Shown here: in pieces, positions 44,407 to 53,747 of the stretch
Layout: each line of letters opens with the position of its first letter
Position numbering within the stretch: the stretch's first letter is position 1
Source: Leptospira soteropolitanensis
Lineage (GTDB): Bacteria > Spirochaetota > Leptospiria > Leptospirales > Leptospiraceae
Assembly: GCF_026151655.1 (NCBI RefSeq)
Contig: NZ_JAMQPN010000012.1
Span: forward strand, 29,055-93,054
Length of the DNA: 64,000 nt
Direction of reading: 5' to 3'
Notes under the pieces: generated by a model
What the model was told of the DNA's origin: nothing
Seen by the model: the letters and a program-made list of their open reading frames with translations, nothing else
The model's database searches: none
Made by a program: the position numbers and the translations under genes

Positions 44407-46449
44407 TTATTGAGTATGAAATGAATTGGTAATGATCGCAATGGTGCTTGCAATTTCTCCAATCTTTTGACTGACTTGGTTTAAATCCTCAGAATTATTC
44501 GCGAGTTGTTGTGCATTCCCCGAAAGTGTATTGATTGTGTTCACCATATCTTCTGATGCTTTTTTTTGTTCTCTGCTGGAAAATTCGATGGTTTCAGCCA
44601 TCTCTTGTAGACCTTTTAGTTCCGTTGTTACGTTAAGTAAACTATTGGATTGCGTTGTCATCTCTTCCATTAAATGATTCACGCTAGTTTGCATTCGGTT
44701 GGATTGTTCTACGATTTCTCCAAGAGCATTTACCGTTTCATGAACATGATTTGCTCCTAGATTTACAACAGAGTTACTTTTATCGATGAGACGTTTGATG
44801 TTTTTTACGGATGATTGGGTTTTGTCTGCTAGTTTTGAAATTTCCTCTGCAACTACAGCAAACCCCATTCCTGCATCTCCTGCTCGTGCCGCTTCTATAC
44901 TTGCATTTAACGCTAGTAAATTGGTTCTTTCTGAAATTTCCGTAATTAAATCGACAATACCAGTAATCTCTTGGGTTACAGATCGGATTTCAAGCATTGC
45001 ATTATCTGTGTTTTTTACTGAAGTATTACCTAGATTTGCTAAATTTGTAGAGGTGATTGATTGGTTCGTTAATTGAATAAGTGCTTTTTCAATATTCGAA
45101 ATTGATCCTTCGATCGTCTTCATCTCCTCTGTAATTTTATTAATGTTATTTGTTTCGTTTGTAATAAATTCGAACATAATTTCAAATGAAGTTGTTAATT
45201 CTTCTAGCGATGCGGCTGATTCTTCAGATACTGAAGCTAACGAAGAAGCGTTATCGGAAACAGAAATAGCATCTTTTTTTAGCTGATGGGATGACTTCTC
45301 TGCATTGCTTACTGAAATTTTTAACTGGTTCATAATTTGATTGAGATTTGATAAAAATAGATTAATCGATCCTGCAATTTCCCCTATTTCGTTTTTGCCA
45401 AAGTCAGGGATTTTTTTAGTTAAATCGGCTTCACCGCTAGAGAGTTCATTTACTTTGGAAAGGACTGTTATTAGAGGTTTGTTAATGCTTCGAAAAATGA
45501 ATACAACAAAGATGCTAGACATAACCAAAGATCCCAATGCCAAAAGTATGTTTATGTTTCTTTGGAAGGACAATAGCTGAATTCGATCATCAACCAGTTT
45601 TTTTAATATTTCAATTGAACGGTCTTGGATTGATCCTATAATCAATGTTCCATTGTGAATTGAAGTGAATAATTTATTAGAAGATGATGGTTTATAAGTC
45701 GTTATAATAAAAGTTTCTTTTAATTCTTTGACGTAATTTTCACAAGATATATTTGCAAATTTCTTCGCTTCTATTAATTCTTTTTCATAAGGAGATATGT
45801 CTTCTATAGATTTCGTATATGATTTTTGTATTTCCGTACAATTGGTTTCTATAAAATTTATAGCGATCAATGCTTTTGTAAGGTTTATACTAGAGTATTG
45901 TTTGTTTTTATTGTTAACGATTGAATATTCATCACGAACAATTTCCTTCAAAGTTCCGATGTTTTTTAAAATTTCAGGCACTCGAAAAAAAATAATCTCC
46001 ATTTGGTAATATGAGTTTACTTCGGGATCTAAAATTAAATTAGAAAAATCTCCGATCTTAAGTGCTAATTCTTGTGTATCATTAAGAAATTGAATGCTTG
46101 TAGATTGATCAAAAGATTTGATCGCTGTGTACCGTGCCCAGGCAGTCAGTAATTTGGGATCTTCTGCAAGTAAATTGGTCTCTTCGATCGTCTTTATTGC
46201 AGTTTCAATGAGGGGAACCAAACTATCAGTGTTTTCTTCGCCAATTTTTAATTGTTCTAAACCCTTTCTATAAGCTAAATAAATTGGCTTTAAAGCTTGT
46301 ATACCTAGCTCTTCTTTTTCTGCAAATTGAATGGTCCCATTCAGTGAACGTACTAAAATAAGCAAAATGATGAATAGCGATGCAATGAGTGGCAAAGGTA
46401 AAAGTAATAATCTAACTTGAATGGAAAACTTTGAGAGAAATTTTGACAT
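44407..46449 (-). CDS. Methyl-accepting chemotaxis protein
   Basis: The 680-residue receptor has an N-terminal TM ([20 protein letters not shown]), a periplasmic sensor of about 270 residues, a second TM near residue 305 ([16 protein letters not shown]), a HAMP domain and a long cytoplasmic coiled coil. The tip region [20 protein letters not shown] and [16 protein letters not shown] is fully conserved. It would signal through CheA/CheW to the flagella. The peroxidase gene follows 40 bases downstream on the same strand. Confidence 0.95.
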   Translation of the reverse strand: MSKFLSKFSIQVRLLLLPLPLIASLFIILLILVRSLNGTIQFAEKEELGIQALKPIYLAYRKGLEQLKIGEENTDSLVPLIETAIKTIEETNLLAEDPKLLTAWARYTAIKSFDQSTSIQFLNDTQELALKIGDFSNLILDPEVNSYYQMEIIFFRVPEILKNIGTLKEIVRDEYSIVNNKNKQYSSINLTKALIAINFIETNCTEIQKSYTKSIEDISPYEKELIEAKKFANISCENYVKELKETFIITTYKPSSSNKLFTSIHNGTLIIGSIQDRSIEILKKLVDDRIQLLSFQRNINILLALGSLVMSSIFVVFIFRSINKPLITVLSKVNELSSGEADLTKKIPDFGKNEIGEIAGSINLFLSNLNQIMNQLKISVSNAEKSSHQLKKDAISVSDNASSLASVSEESAASLEELTTSFEIMFEFITNETNNINKITEEMKTIEGSISNIEKALIQLTNQSITSTNLANLGNTSVKNTDNAMLEIRSVTQEITGIVDLITEISERTNLLALNASIEAARAGDAGMGFAVVAEEISKLADKTQSSVKNIKRLIDKSNSVVNLGANHVHETVNALGEIVEQSNRMQTSVNHLMEEMTTQSNSLLNVTTELKGLQEMAETIEFSSREQKKASEDMVNTINTLSGNAQQLANNSEDLNQVSQKIGEIASTIAIITNSFHTQ

Positions 46450-46555
46450 AAGACTTGGTATCTTCCTGTAATCGACGAAATAAAAACCTACATACTTTCT
46501 AACGTTATTTGATTTTCAATAAATCAATCATTTAATTTTATTGGGTAAGAACGGT

Positions 46556-47008
46556 ATGTTTATGAGAAAATCCCTGATACTTGTATGTTTGTTAACCGGT
46601 ATATCCTGTGCTCGTACGTTGGAAGTAAAAAACCAAGAGAGTCTTTTTGAAAATTGTATGAAAACATTTAAAGATGAAATTAAATGTCGGGAATTTATGT
46701 CGACCTCGGCAAAAGAGATCCAATCCGAAGAAGAACAACGTGAAGCAGCTTTGGCACAGTTAACAGTGGAGCAGTTAGCTGGAATGAAACTTCGAAAAGA
46801 GATTAAAGATACTTTGCCTGGGAAAAATGGAAATTTTGTTAGGGGATACATTGGAGATCCTGATGAGATTAAACGTGGCGGTGATCGTGAATATTGGATT
46901 TATAAACGTCCTATCAGTAAGTATGACAGCGAATCTCTTCCTGATAAAGAAATTACGGTAATCTTTCGACGTTCTTTCGTTGAGAAAGTTGATTACAAAA
47001 AACCTTAG
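46556..47008 (+). CDS. Small lipoprotein of unknown function
   Basis: The 150-residue product (from ATG 46556; ATG 46562 is also possible) has a leader ending LLTGISCAR, a helical charged part with two Cys (FENCMK, EIKCREF), and a C-terminal domain (YIGDPDEIKRGGDREYWIYK, ITVIFRRSFVEKV) that resembles small SmpA/BamE-like folds. It is divergent from the chemoreceptor gene with a 106-base gap. Confidence 0.65.
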   Translation: MFMRKSLILVCLLTGISCARTLEVKNQESLFENCMKTFKDEIKCREFMSTSAKEIQSEEEQREAALAQLTVEQLAGMKLRKEIKDTLPGKNGNFVRGYIGDPDEIKRGGDREYWIYKRPISKYDSESLPDKEITVIFRRSFVEKVDYKKP

Positions 47009-47128
47009 CATTTGTTAGTTTTTTCTTTTGGGCATTTTGGTAATTTCCGAGATTTTACTGGGAAAATGATTAGGATTGAGGGAAAGAAAATTAGTCAGGA
47101 GATATTCTCTCCTGACCTTGAGTGTTTG

Positions 47129-47593
47129 CTAGTATACTAAGTAGTCTTTTAAGTCTACTGTTAATCCAGCAGCAGTAGTATAAGACTTGTTACAAGCGGA
47201 AAAAGCACCAGCAAGGGCTTGTTGCGCAAGGCCATAAGTGAATTGTGGTAAATTACATGGTTGAATAGGGTCATTTACTTTAGAAAGAACGCACTCTTTT
47301 AATGCTTTCAATTCGTCAGTTGTTCTTCCATCTAACTTTTTAGAGGAGCAACCTATGCCAGCATTAAAGTATTCTTTTCCACCTACACATGAGTTAGCTG
47401 CAGTATAAGCAGCAACACAATTTGCTGTAACCTCTGAGTCGACCACTGAGTTGTTTACTAAGTAAAGTAGAGCCGTTGGGTTATCTTCTTTTTTGGAACC
47501 AGAATCTGAGCAACTAACAAAGTTTGCTGTCATCAGGAGAGCCAAAGAGATTCCTACTAAACCAGATTTAAAGGATTTGTTGTTCATTTTCAT
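47129..47593 (-). CDS. Lipoprotein of unknown function
   Basis: The product (about 154 residues; the start is one of two adjacent ATGs at 47596 and 47593, with AAGGAG a good distance before the second) has a lipobox TANFVSCSD. The mature part has at least six Cys, some in near-repeats (VTANCVAAYTAANSCVGG, GIGCSSKKLDG, ALKECVLSK, FSACNKSY), so a disulfide-bonded helical domain is likely. It follows the beta-barrel gene on the same strand with an eight-base gap and is probably co-expressed. Unknown family. Confidence 0.75.
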   Translation of the reverse strand: MKMNNKSFKSGLVGISLALLMTANFVSCSDSGSKKEDNPTALLYLVNNSVVDSEVTANCVAAYTAANSCVGGKEYFNAGIGCSSKKLDGRTTDELKALKECVLSKVNDPIQPCNLPQFTYGLAQQALAGAFSACNKSYTTAAGLTVDLKDYLVY

Positions 47594-47603
47594 CATATTC
47601 TCC

Positions 47604-49118
47604 TTAGAATTTAGCTACCATACCGACAATGATACCGTTTTGGTAAGAAGCCGGTCTTCCGGAAGTGTCTACGAATTGTTGACCAGGACCCCAATCTCTT
47701 CTTAAATCTACTTTCACTTGGAGGTTTTCCGTTAGGTCAAAAGTAGGTGTGAAGGTAAGAGTTTTGATTTGTCCGTAGTTACTAACGGCTCTTGTTCCAA
47801 TGGAATCTTGGAATTTAAGGTCATATCTGTCTGCTGGTGTTACAGCAAATAGAGGAGGGTTAACTACGAGTGATCCACCATAACGTTTGTCATCAAGATA
47901 CTCAAAACGGAAACCGAGTGCAAAGAAGTTCGTAAATTGATACTTAGCTTGCAATTGGTAAGTTTGGTAAATTCTCTTAATTTTGTTTTCACGACTTAGG
48001 TTTGTGTCTTTTGTTAAACCAGCAGCAACTAAACCAGGGTCTAAATCAGGAACAAGTCCTGGCATTGCTGTATCTAATTTTGTTTTTGTGACCCCACCTG
48101 CTTCGTATCCATACGCCGCTGTGTTGGTTTGACCACTTCTTTCACCATAAGTATAGTCAAAGATTGTTGTCAATTTATCAGTTGGTTTGAAGATCAAAAT
48201 TAAGTTTTGGATCATCCAGTGGTCAGTGTGGAACGATGATTGTTTCGGAAAGGATGATCCTGTAGATTGTTCTAGGTAGTATAGAGCATTGTTTTGTCTG
48301 CCTTTGATGTTATCGTTAGCTTGCAATGTGTTCCATACAACTTGAAACTTATCAGGTACTACATCATACTTCACTTGAGTTCCAATCGCTCTTGTAGGGT
48401 TTGGACCGTCAGCATAAGCATGTTGTGAAGTGTTAGTTAAACTAGATCCACCCGCAGCATCACCGTAAGGTGATAATCCGTTGTAACCAAATTGTTGGCC
48501 GTTTCCTGTGTAGCCAGTTCCTTGGGCACTATTGTAGAGATAAAGACCAGTGGATAGTCTATCGTTGATTTGGAGGTTTGCTCTCGCACCTGTATGGATA
48601 AATGGGATTGTGTTAAAGAACACATAACCAATCGTGTAAGCGATGTTATCCTTTGAGTCAAGTAGTTCTAAACCAATATGTGTTGCCATTTTACCTACGT
48701 CAACTGTCAACCCTTTGAATACAGGGAAGTATGCTGAAACATAAGCTTGTTGTAACAACTGCATGTTATGAAGAGAGTTCGTTGTTTGGTACGGACGTTC
48801 TTGATACATGTTGTTTTGTCCGTTTTGCAAATCAATTCGGAATCCCCAAGGACTTTCCTTTTCAGCTAACTTTTCCATAGCGAGTTTTACTGCGTTCACA
48901 GCAAACTGCTTGTTGTAAGTGTGGAAAGTTCCCGCTGTATCTTGGGTAGCCCCTTGCCGGTTATTTGTAGTATAGTTATAATATACGTCCACATATCCGG
49001 AAAAATTTACCAACTCATACCAAGACTTATCCTTTTCCTTTTTATCCTGAGCAAAAAGGGAAGCCTGGGAAAATAAGGTAGCAACGATCGTCGCCAACAG
49101 AGTGTATTTATTTCTCAT
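47604..49118 (-). CDS. Outer-membrane beta-barrel protein (porin-2-like)
   Basis: The 504-residue product has a signal peptide ending ASLFAQDKKEK and then alternating amphipathic strands with many aromatic residues: VNFSGYVDVYYNYTTNNRQ, GFRIDLQNGQNNMYQ, LTVDVGKMATHIGLELLDS, and a closing strand ending in Phe (NGIIVGMVAKF), as expected for a barrel inserted by BAM. It resembles the OmpL-like 'porin-2' family. It may carry a solute or metal across the outer membrane; the substrate is unknown. Followed by the Cys-rich lipoprotein gene. Confidence 0.82.
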   Translation of the reverse strand: MRNKYTLLATIVATLFSQASLFAQDKKEKDKSWYELVNFSGYVDVYYNYTTNNRQGATQDTAGTFHTYNKQFAVNAVKLAMEKLAEKESPWGFRIDLQNGQNNMYQERPYQTTNSLHNMQLLQQAYVSAYFPVFKGLTVDVGKMATHIGLELLDSKDNIAYTIGYVFFNTIPFIHTGARANLQINDRLSTGLYLYNSAQGTGYTGNGQQFGYNGLSPYGDAAGGSSLTNTSQHAYADGPNPTRAIGTQVKYDVVPDKFQVVWNTLQANDNIKGRQNNALYYLEQSTGSSFPKQSSFHTDHWMIQNLILIFKPTDKLTTIFDYTYGERSGQTNTAAYGYEAGGVTKTKLDTAMPGLVPDLDPGLVAAGLTKDTNLSRENKIKRIYQTYQLQAKYQFTNFFALGFRFEYLDDKRYGGSLVVNPPLFAVTPADRYDLKFQDSIGTRAVSNYGQIKTLTFTPTFDLTENLQVKVDLRRDWGPGQQFVDTSGRPASYQNGIIVGMVAKF

Positions 49119-49297
49119 TTGCCATTTCTCCTATGTGAACTTGTTGTGCAAGTTGTGTACCAGGTTGGCGAGGTTGTCCTGAGTCTAAGAAAGAAAAAAA
49201 GAGAAACAGAGTATTTGAATGGGATATCAGCGAAAAAAAATAAGTTTTTGATTAATTAAAGAACAAAATGATCTTCAAAATTTTTATAATTTTAAAA

Positions 49298-50593
49298 TTA
49301 TTTTATCAGGTTGCTTATAAAATGAGCAGAGTGTTGCAAAAGTCTTGAATATTCATTTTCTTTAGGCGAGCGTAGGACAAGTTCTAGGAGTTGGTTTAAA
49401 AGGATACCGTACTTGGTTTTTGCCAGTTCTGGGTAGCTTTCTGCTAAATGGTTGCCATTCAATTTCATATCTGTAAGGAGAAGAGGAGGTTTCTCTTCCC
49501 AAATTCTTAATATTTGTAATGTGGTTTTGCCAAAAATTGGTTCTAGTTTTAGAATCAATTCTTTGTCGATAGGAAGACGTGTTTGGAAATGTCGTTTAAC
49601 GGGCGCAAGGTATTCTTTTTTTAAAATAAACTCGTTTTCTTTTGCCTCACTTTCCATTTTTTCCCACTTGGTTAAGAAATCGAAAAAAAGTAAGCAGTCT
49701 TTTATATTTTGACCAGAAAATTTTAAAGTCCGAAGGATTGATTCTACCTCCTTTATGGAGATATCATCCAAGATGGCAAAAAAAGCCAATGCCAACTGTA
49801 AACCGATTAGATCTTTTGAAGTTTTATCTAATCTTTCCAAAACATGATTTTTTATCGAAAGTAACTTTGGTAAGTTAGGTAGAAAAATTTGAAAGATATT
49901 TTCCTCGACTAATAATTGAATCATACGAGATGGATAAGGACCTAAAAAAGATTTGAGTACTTCATCCTGAAACCGCTCTAATGAAATTTTTTTTGTGATT
50001 TGTTTTGTTTCGTGAATTGCTTTTTTTGTTTCTGGTTCGATCACAAAATCTAAAGTACTCGCAAACCTTAAGGCTCGAATGGGACGCAAACCATCTTCCG
50101 AAAAACGTTGGATCGGATTTCCAATGGTACGAATTGTCCTTTCTTGGATATCTTTTTGTCCAAAATGTTCATCTACTAGAAGACCTGTCGATATATCAAA
50201 TGCCAAAGCATTCATTGTAAAATCTCTACGCTTTAGATCTTCAGACAATGTTGTACCAAATTCTACATGATCAGGCCGCCTACCGTCAGTATAATCTTTG
50301 TCAATTCGATATGTTGTGATTTCGTAATTGATCCTATCCAAAACAACTGTTACAGTACCATGCTCTATTCCAGTGTCTATAACTGTTCTAAATAAACGTT
50401 TGACCTGTTTAGGTTCGGCGTTAGTGGTTAAATCATATTCTTTCGGGGTTTTGCCCATGACGAGATCGCGAACGGAACCTCCGACAAGGTAACATTCGAA
50501 CCCTTCTCCTTTCAGAGCAGAATCAATTTGTTCTAGGTGATTTAAATATTTAGTAGGAATCAGTGAACGTAAATCTATTGGCAATTTCGACAT
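49298..50593 (-). CDS. pcnB: CCA tRNA nucleotidyltransferase / poly(A) polymerase family
   Basis: From ATG 50593 the product has the catalytic GGSVRDLVMGKTPKEYDLTT motif with the metal-binding D-x-D pair, LKRRDFTMNALAFD and RPIRALRFASTLDF. This is the class II nucleotidyltransferase family that either adds CCA to tRNA or A tails to RNA; motif reading alone does not decide which. The symbol is provisional. ATG 50593 overlaps the fur gene by 19 bases. The longer frame to 50668 does not fit the family. Confidence 0.85.
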   Translation of the reverse strand: MSKLPIDLRSLIPTKYLNHLEQIDSALKGEGFECYLVGGSVRDLVMGKTPKEYDLTTNAEPKQVKRLFRTVIDTGIEHGTVTVVLDRINYEITTYRIDKDYTDGRRPDHVEFGTTLSEDLKRRDFTMNALAFDISTGLLVDEHFGQKDIQERTIRTIGNPIQRFSEDGLRPIRALRFASTLDFVIEPETKKAIHETKQITKKISLERFQDEVLKSFLGPYPSRMIQLLVEENIFQIFLPNLPKLLSIKNHVLERLDKTSKDLIGLQLALAFFAILDDISIKEVESILRTLKFSGQNIKDCLLFFDFLTKWEKMESEAKENEFILKKEYLAPVKRHFQTRLPIDKELILKLEPIFGKTTLQILRIWEEKPPLLLTDMKLNGNHLAESYPELAKTKYGILLNQLLELVLRSPKENEYSRLLQHSAHFISNLIK

Positions 50594-50997
50594 TTGCCTC
50601 TGAACACAATTTCGACAGATTCTGTGGAAAAACCTTTCAAGTGTTTGGCGGATGGAATTCCATTCCAAGGATCATCAATACATTCAATTTTGCCACAAAC
50701 GTTGCAAATTAAATGTCCATGTGCTGCTGAGACTACATGATTCCCATCGGACTTTAACTCAAAGTAGGTGACTCTATCTGTTGAATGTAAAGAATTCAGA
50801 AGGTTTTTTTCTTCCAAATCAGATAGGGCTCTGTAGATGGTAACTCGATCCCAAGATTCTTCTTTGGGAAGTTTTTCCATGATTTCCTGGTGGTTGAGGG
50901 GTCTAGGAGATCCTTGAAGAATGGACAAAACTTGTTCACGATTTTTCGTAACTTTCAGTCCGATTTTTTTAAGTATTTGTGAAGGATCTCCTGCCAT
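50575..50997 (-). CDS. Fur-family metalloregulator
   Basis: From ATG 50997 (AGGA nine bases before) the 140-residue product has a winged-helix part (RPLNHQEIMEKLPKEESWDR, VTIYRALSDLEEKNLL) and the dimerisation domain with HGHLICNVCGKIECID. Two CxxC pairs (CNVC and the C-terminal CRNC) form the structural zinc site. Which of Fur, PerR or Zur it is cannot be told. It sits in an operon with rnhA, a lipoprotein and the nucleotidyltransferase gene. A link with the metal-export cluster is not shown. Confidence 0.87.
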   Translation of the reverse strand: MAGDPSQILKKIGLKVTKNREQVLSILQGSPRPLNHQEIMEKLPKEESWDRVTIYRALSDLEEKNLLNSLHSTDRVTYFELKSDGNHVVSAAHGHLICNVCGKIECIDDPWNGIPSAKHLKGFSTESVEIVFRGKCRNCQ

Positions 50998-51029
50998 GAT
51001 TTGTTTATCCTGTGATGGGGGAAGATTGT

Positions 51030-51377
51030 CTATTCTAAAATCACGTTTGCTTTCCAGATTTCCCAATACCGAATTCCCATTCGAGTATGCGTTTGTAAGA
51101 ATTCCTCAATTTCCTTCCCCTTTGTTTTTTCTACAATGACAGGGGCTATTCCCAAATCCAGTTTACGATTGAGAATGATATCTATTTCTTCTTTGGCGGC
51201 TCTAGTGACTCGATCACAATCGTCATTACGATCTACCAGTTGGGTTTTGTTTTTTTCGCAGAAAGTCGCAGCTAAGAAAGGAGACCGTGATTCCAATAAT
51301 TCATCTAATTGGCGAGTGGCGGATTTTTTACACTGAGTTAAAGATATCGCAACCGAAAGGATTAAAACAACCTTCAT
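51030..51377 (-). CDS. Small lipoprotein of unknown function
   Basis: The 115-residue product from ATG 51377 begins MKVVLILSVAISLTQCKKS, a lipoprotein leader. The mature part is mostly helical with Cys at FCEKN and DDCDR. A TTG at 51395 overlaps the rnhA stop. Between rnhA and fur in the same operon. No family recognised. Confidence 0.68.
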   Translation of the reverse strand: MKVVLILSVAISLTQCKKSATRQLDELLESRSPFLAATFCEKNKTQLVDRNDDCDRVTRAAKEEIDIILNRKLDLGIAPVIVEKTKGKEIEEFLQTHTRMGIRYWEIWKANVILE

Positions 51378-51391
51378 CCAAATTCGAAAAA

Positions 51392-51805
51392 TCAAATTTT
51401 AGCATCCTGTGCCAAGTTGGCTAATTGGTCAGCTCTTGTATTTTGTTCGCGTGGGATGTATTGAATTTCAAAATTTTGAAATGATGTTTTTAAGGAATCG
51501 CATTTATTTTTAAAAACAAGTAGATCTTTGTTTTTTACTTTATATTCACCTTTCATTTGTTTAACGACAAGTTCCGAATCTAACCGGAATCTAATCTTTT
51601 GTAAGTTCTGTTTGATCGCCTCTTCCATACCCCGATACAGAGCCTGCCATTCTGCCACATTGTTTGTAGCATTTCCAATTTTTTCAGATAGGAAAAAAAA
51701 TTCGACTCCATCATTGTCTTGAAACGAAACTCCGATGGCAGCAGGGCCTGGATTTCCGCGGGAACTACCGTCGCAGTAAATGAAGGTTGTATCTTTTGTC
51801 GACAT
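51392..51805 (-). CDS. rnhA: Ribonuclease HI
   Basis: The 137-residue product has the catalytic carboxylates of type I RNase H: YCDGSSRGNPG (D), NNVAEWQALYRG (E), FRLDSELVVKQMKGEYKVK (D) and REQNTRADQLANLAQ (D). It removes RNA from RNA-DNA hybrids. It is the first gene of the rnhA-lipoprotein-fur-pcnB minus-strand operon. Copy B of the structured repeat lies upstream. Confidence 0.88.
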   Translation of the reverse strand: MSTKDTTFIYCDGSSRGNPGPAAIGVSFQDNDGVEFFFLSEKIGNATNNVAEWQALYRGMEEAIKQNLQKIRFRLDSELVVKQMKGEYKVKNKDLLVFKNKCDSLKTSFQNFEIQYIPREQNTRADQLANLAQDAKI

Positions 51806-51925
51806 GCCAACAGTCTTTTTGCGAACTCAATCTTCACCAATCAAAAACCTGAACTGATCATAAAAAAAACTTTTGGATTTTGATTTATGAAGGACTTTTT
51901 TCCGGCTCGGTGGTAAACGGAGCTT

Positions 51926-51980
51926 ATTGGGTGGCGGGTGGATAACCCCACCCAGTCCAGATAGGGCGGGGACATCTACC
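51926..51980 (+). repeat. Dispersed structured repeat, copy B
   Basis: Same ATTGGGTGGCGGGTGG 16-mer (51926-51941) as copy A, followed by a CCCC-a-CCC / GGG-c-GGGG stem and CTAC. It lies between the divergent rnhA and rRNA-methyltransferase genes and ends about 35 bases before the methyltransferase start codon, so it would be in the leader of that mRNA if the promoter lies upstream of it. Confidence 0.7.
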
Positions 51981-52014
51981 TTAAAATCCCAACCTTCCCT
52001 AAAAAAGGAATTGT

Positions 52015-53010
52015 ATGACCGAACGGGGATTGGGTGCCCTCACCATGTTTGAAAACCGCCTTCGCAAATTAAAGAAGGAGCGCGAAAAGTGGGCAAAAAG
52101 AGAATCAATTACGTGTTACCGTGTTTATTCGGAAGACATTCCCCAAGTTTCTTGTATATTAGATCGGTATCCGAATGGGTTTGTGTTATACGATAAAAGC
52201 TCTGTCCGCTTTCAACTAGAAGAAGGTCATGATGAACGTTTTGATCGTATTGCATCTATTGTCAGAGAAGTTTTTCAGATTTCCGAAGAACAATTATTTC
52301 TGAAGCGACGTAAAAAACAAAAAGGGTCAGACCAATACGATAAACTTTCGATCGAAGGAAACTTCGAATGGGTAAAGGAATCTAATTTAGAATTTCGTAT
52401 TAATTTATCTGATTACTTGGATACAGGACTTTTCTTGGACCACCGCATCACTAGAGATTGGTTAAGAAAAGCCTCAAAAGATAAATCAGTATTGAATTTA
52501 TTTTCTTATACAGGTGCATTTTCCGTTTATGCAGCGTCAGGTGGTGCTAAAAAAACAAAAAGTGTGGATTTATCCAAAACTTATTGCGAATGGGCTTTTA
52601 AAAATCTCGAACACAATGGTTTTAAGTCAACAAATCATCAAATAGTCAATGCTGATATTTTGCAATGGATCGAAGAAGAAACCAAAAATCCAAATAGAGA
52701 GCGTTATGATTTAATTTTCTTAGATCCTCCAACCTTTTCCAATAGTAAAAAAATGCGAGAAGAATGGGATGTGCAAACAAAACATAGAAATCTTCTTCTT
52801 TTACTTTTGACAAAATTTCTTACTGACAATGGAGAGATTTGGTTTTCTACCAATTTTAGAAAATTCAAAATGGAAGTTGCGGACGAGGAGTGGGGCGAAC
52901 GAGGTTACCTTTGTGTCAATCGTTCTAAAGAATCGATTCCAGCAGACTTTCGTGATGAAAAAATCCATCAGCTATTCTGCATCAAACCTGAATCAGTTAT
53001 TAATAATTAA
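52015..53010 (+). CDS. Class I SAM-dependent rRNA methyltransferase (RlmI/RlmK-like)
   Basis: The 331-residue product has a charged N-terminus and the methyltransferase core from about residue 150: LFSYTGAFSVYAASGGAKK (SAM site), SVDLSKTYCEWAFKN, IFLDPPTFSNSKKM (the N/D-P-P-x motif). This is the 23S rRNA m5C/m2G/m7G-type family. ATG 52015 is preceded by AAAGGAA. It shares its TTAA stop with motA (four-base convergent overlap). Confidence 0.82.
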   Translation: MTERGLGALTMFENRLRKLKKEREKWAKRESITCYRVYSEDIPQVSCILDRYPNGFVLYDKSSVRFQLEEGHDERFDRIASIVREVFQISEEQLFLKRRKKQKGSDQYDKLSIEGNFEWVKESNLEFRINLSDYLDTGLFLDHRITRDWLRKASKDKSVLNLFSYTGAFSVYAASGGAKKTKSVDLSKTYCEWAFKNLEHNGFKSTNHQIVNADILQWIEEETKNPNRERYDLIFLDPPTFSNSKKMREEWDVQTKHRNLLLLLLTKFLTDNGEIWFSTNFRKFKMEVADEEWGERGYLCVNRSKESIPADFRDEKIHQLFCIKPESVINN

Positions 53011-53747
53011 TATTTCACGAAGGGATCTATTCGTTCTGCGAGGATCCTACGATTTTCACCAGATTGTAAAGATAGAATTCCTCTCATAATTGCCTGTCTT
53101 TCGTTGCTCTCTCGTTTGGCGACAACTTTGAGTTGGTTTGAAATAGGGAGTAAGATTAAGTTTGCAAACGAGATCCCATAAAAAGTGGCAATAAAGGCTG
53201 TCGCAATTCCTTGGCCCAGAACTTTTGTTCCACCGTCTAAATTTTCAAGAACAGTGACAAGCCCGAGAACTGTTCCAATGATTCCCACAGTAGGTGAAAA
53301 ACCTGCTGCCGTTTCAAAAACTTTTGCAGATTTTAGATCGTTCTTTTCTTCTTCTTCGTGTGCTTCCCATAAAATTTCCTCGATAGTCCTCGGATCTGAT
53401 CCATCCACAATCAATTGTATTCCTTTTTGTAAAAACGGGTTATCTAGCTTTTTGGCTTCATCTTCTAAAGATAATAGTCCATCTTTTCTAGCTTTTTCCC
53501 AAAAACGAAAAAATACAAGTTTGAGATCTCTTTCTTTTTTTCGTGTAAGTGCGAATCTTGTGTCTCTAACTGCTTTCGTTACTTGGGAAATGGAATAAGA
53601 TGCAAAGGTGGCACCTAACGTTCCACCTACGATCAAGAGCATTGCAGGGAGGTGGAAAAAAGATCTTAAAGATGCGCCTTCAATTAAAATTGCGACAAAT
53701 ACTGATAATACAGCCGCGAGGATTCCGAGTAGTGTTGAATGGATCAT
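53007..53747 (-). CDS. motA: MotA/ExbB-type proton-channel protein
   Basis: The 246-residue protein has MotA segments: ILAAVLSVFVAILIEGASLRSF (TM1), MLLIVGGTLGATFASYS (TM2), and the last two helices FSPTVGIIGTVLGLVTVL and GIATAFIATFYGISFANLILL. The conserved prolines and the cytoplasmic loop with charged residues are there. A MotB partner is not adjacent; the gene upstream (four-base overlap) is a TPR membrane protein. So it may be an orphan stator-like channel rather than the main flagellar MotA. Confidence 0.85.
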   Translation of the reverse strand: MIHSTLLGILAAVLSVFVAILIEGASLRSFFHLPAMLLIVGGTLGATFASYSISQVTKAVRDTRFALTRKKERDLKLVFFRFWEKARKDGLLSLEDEAKKLDNPFLQKGIQLIVDGSDPRTIEEILWEAHEEEEKNDLKSAKVFETAAGFSPTVGIIGTVLGLVTVLENLDGGTKVLGQGIATAFIATFYGISFANLILLPISNQLKVVAKRESNERQAIMRGILSLQSGENRRILAERIDPFVKY

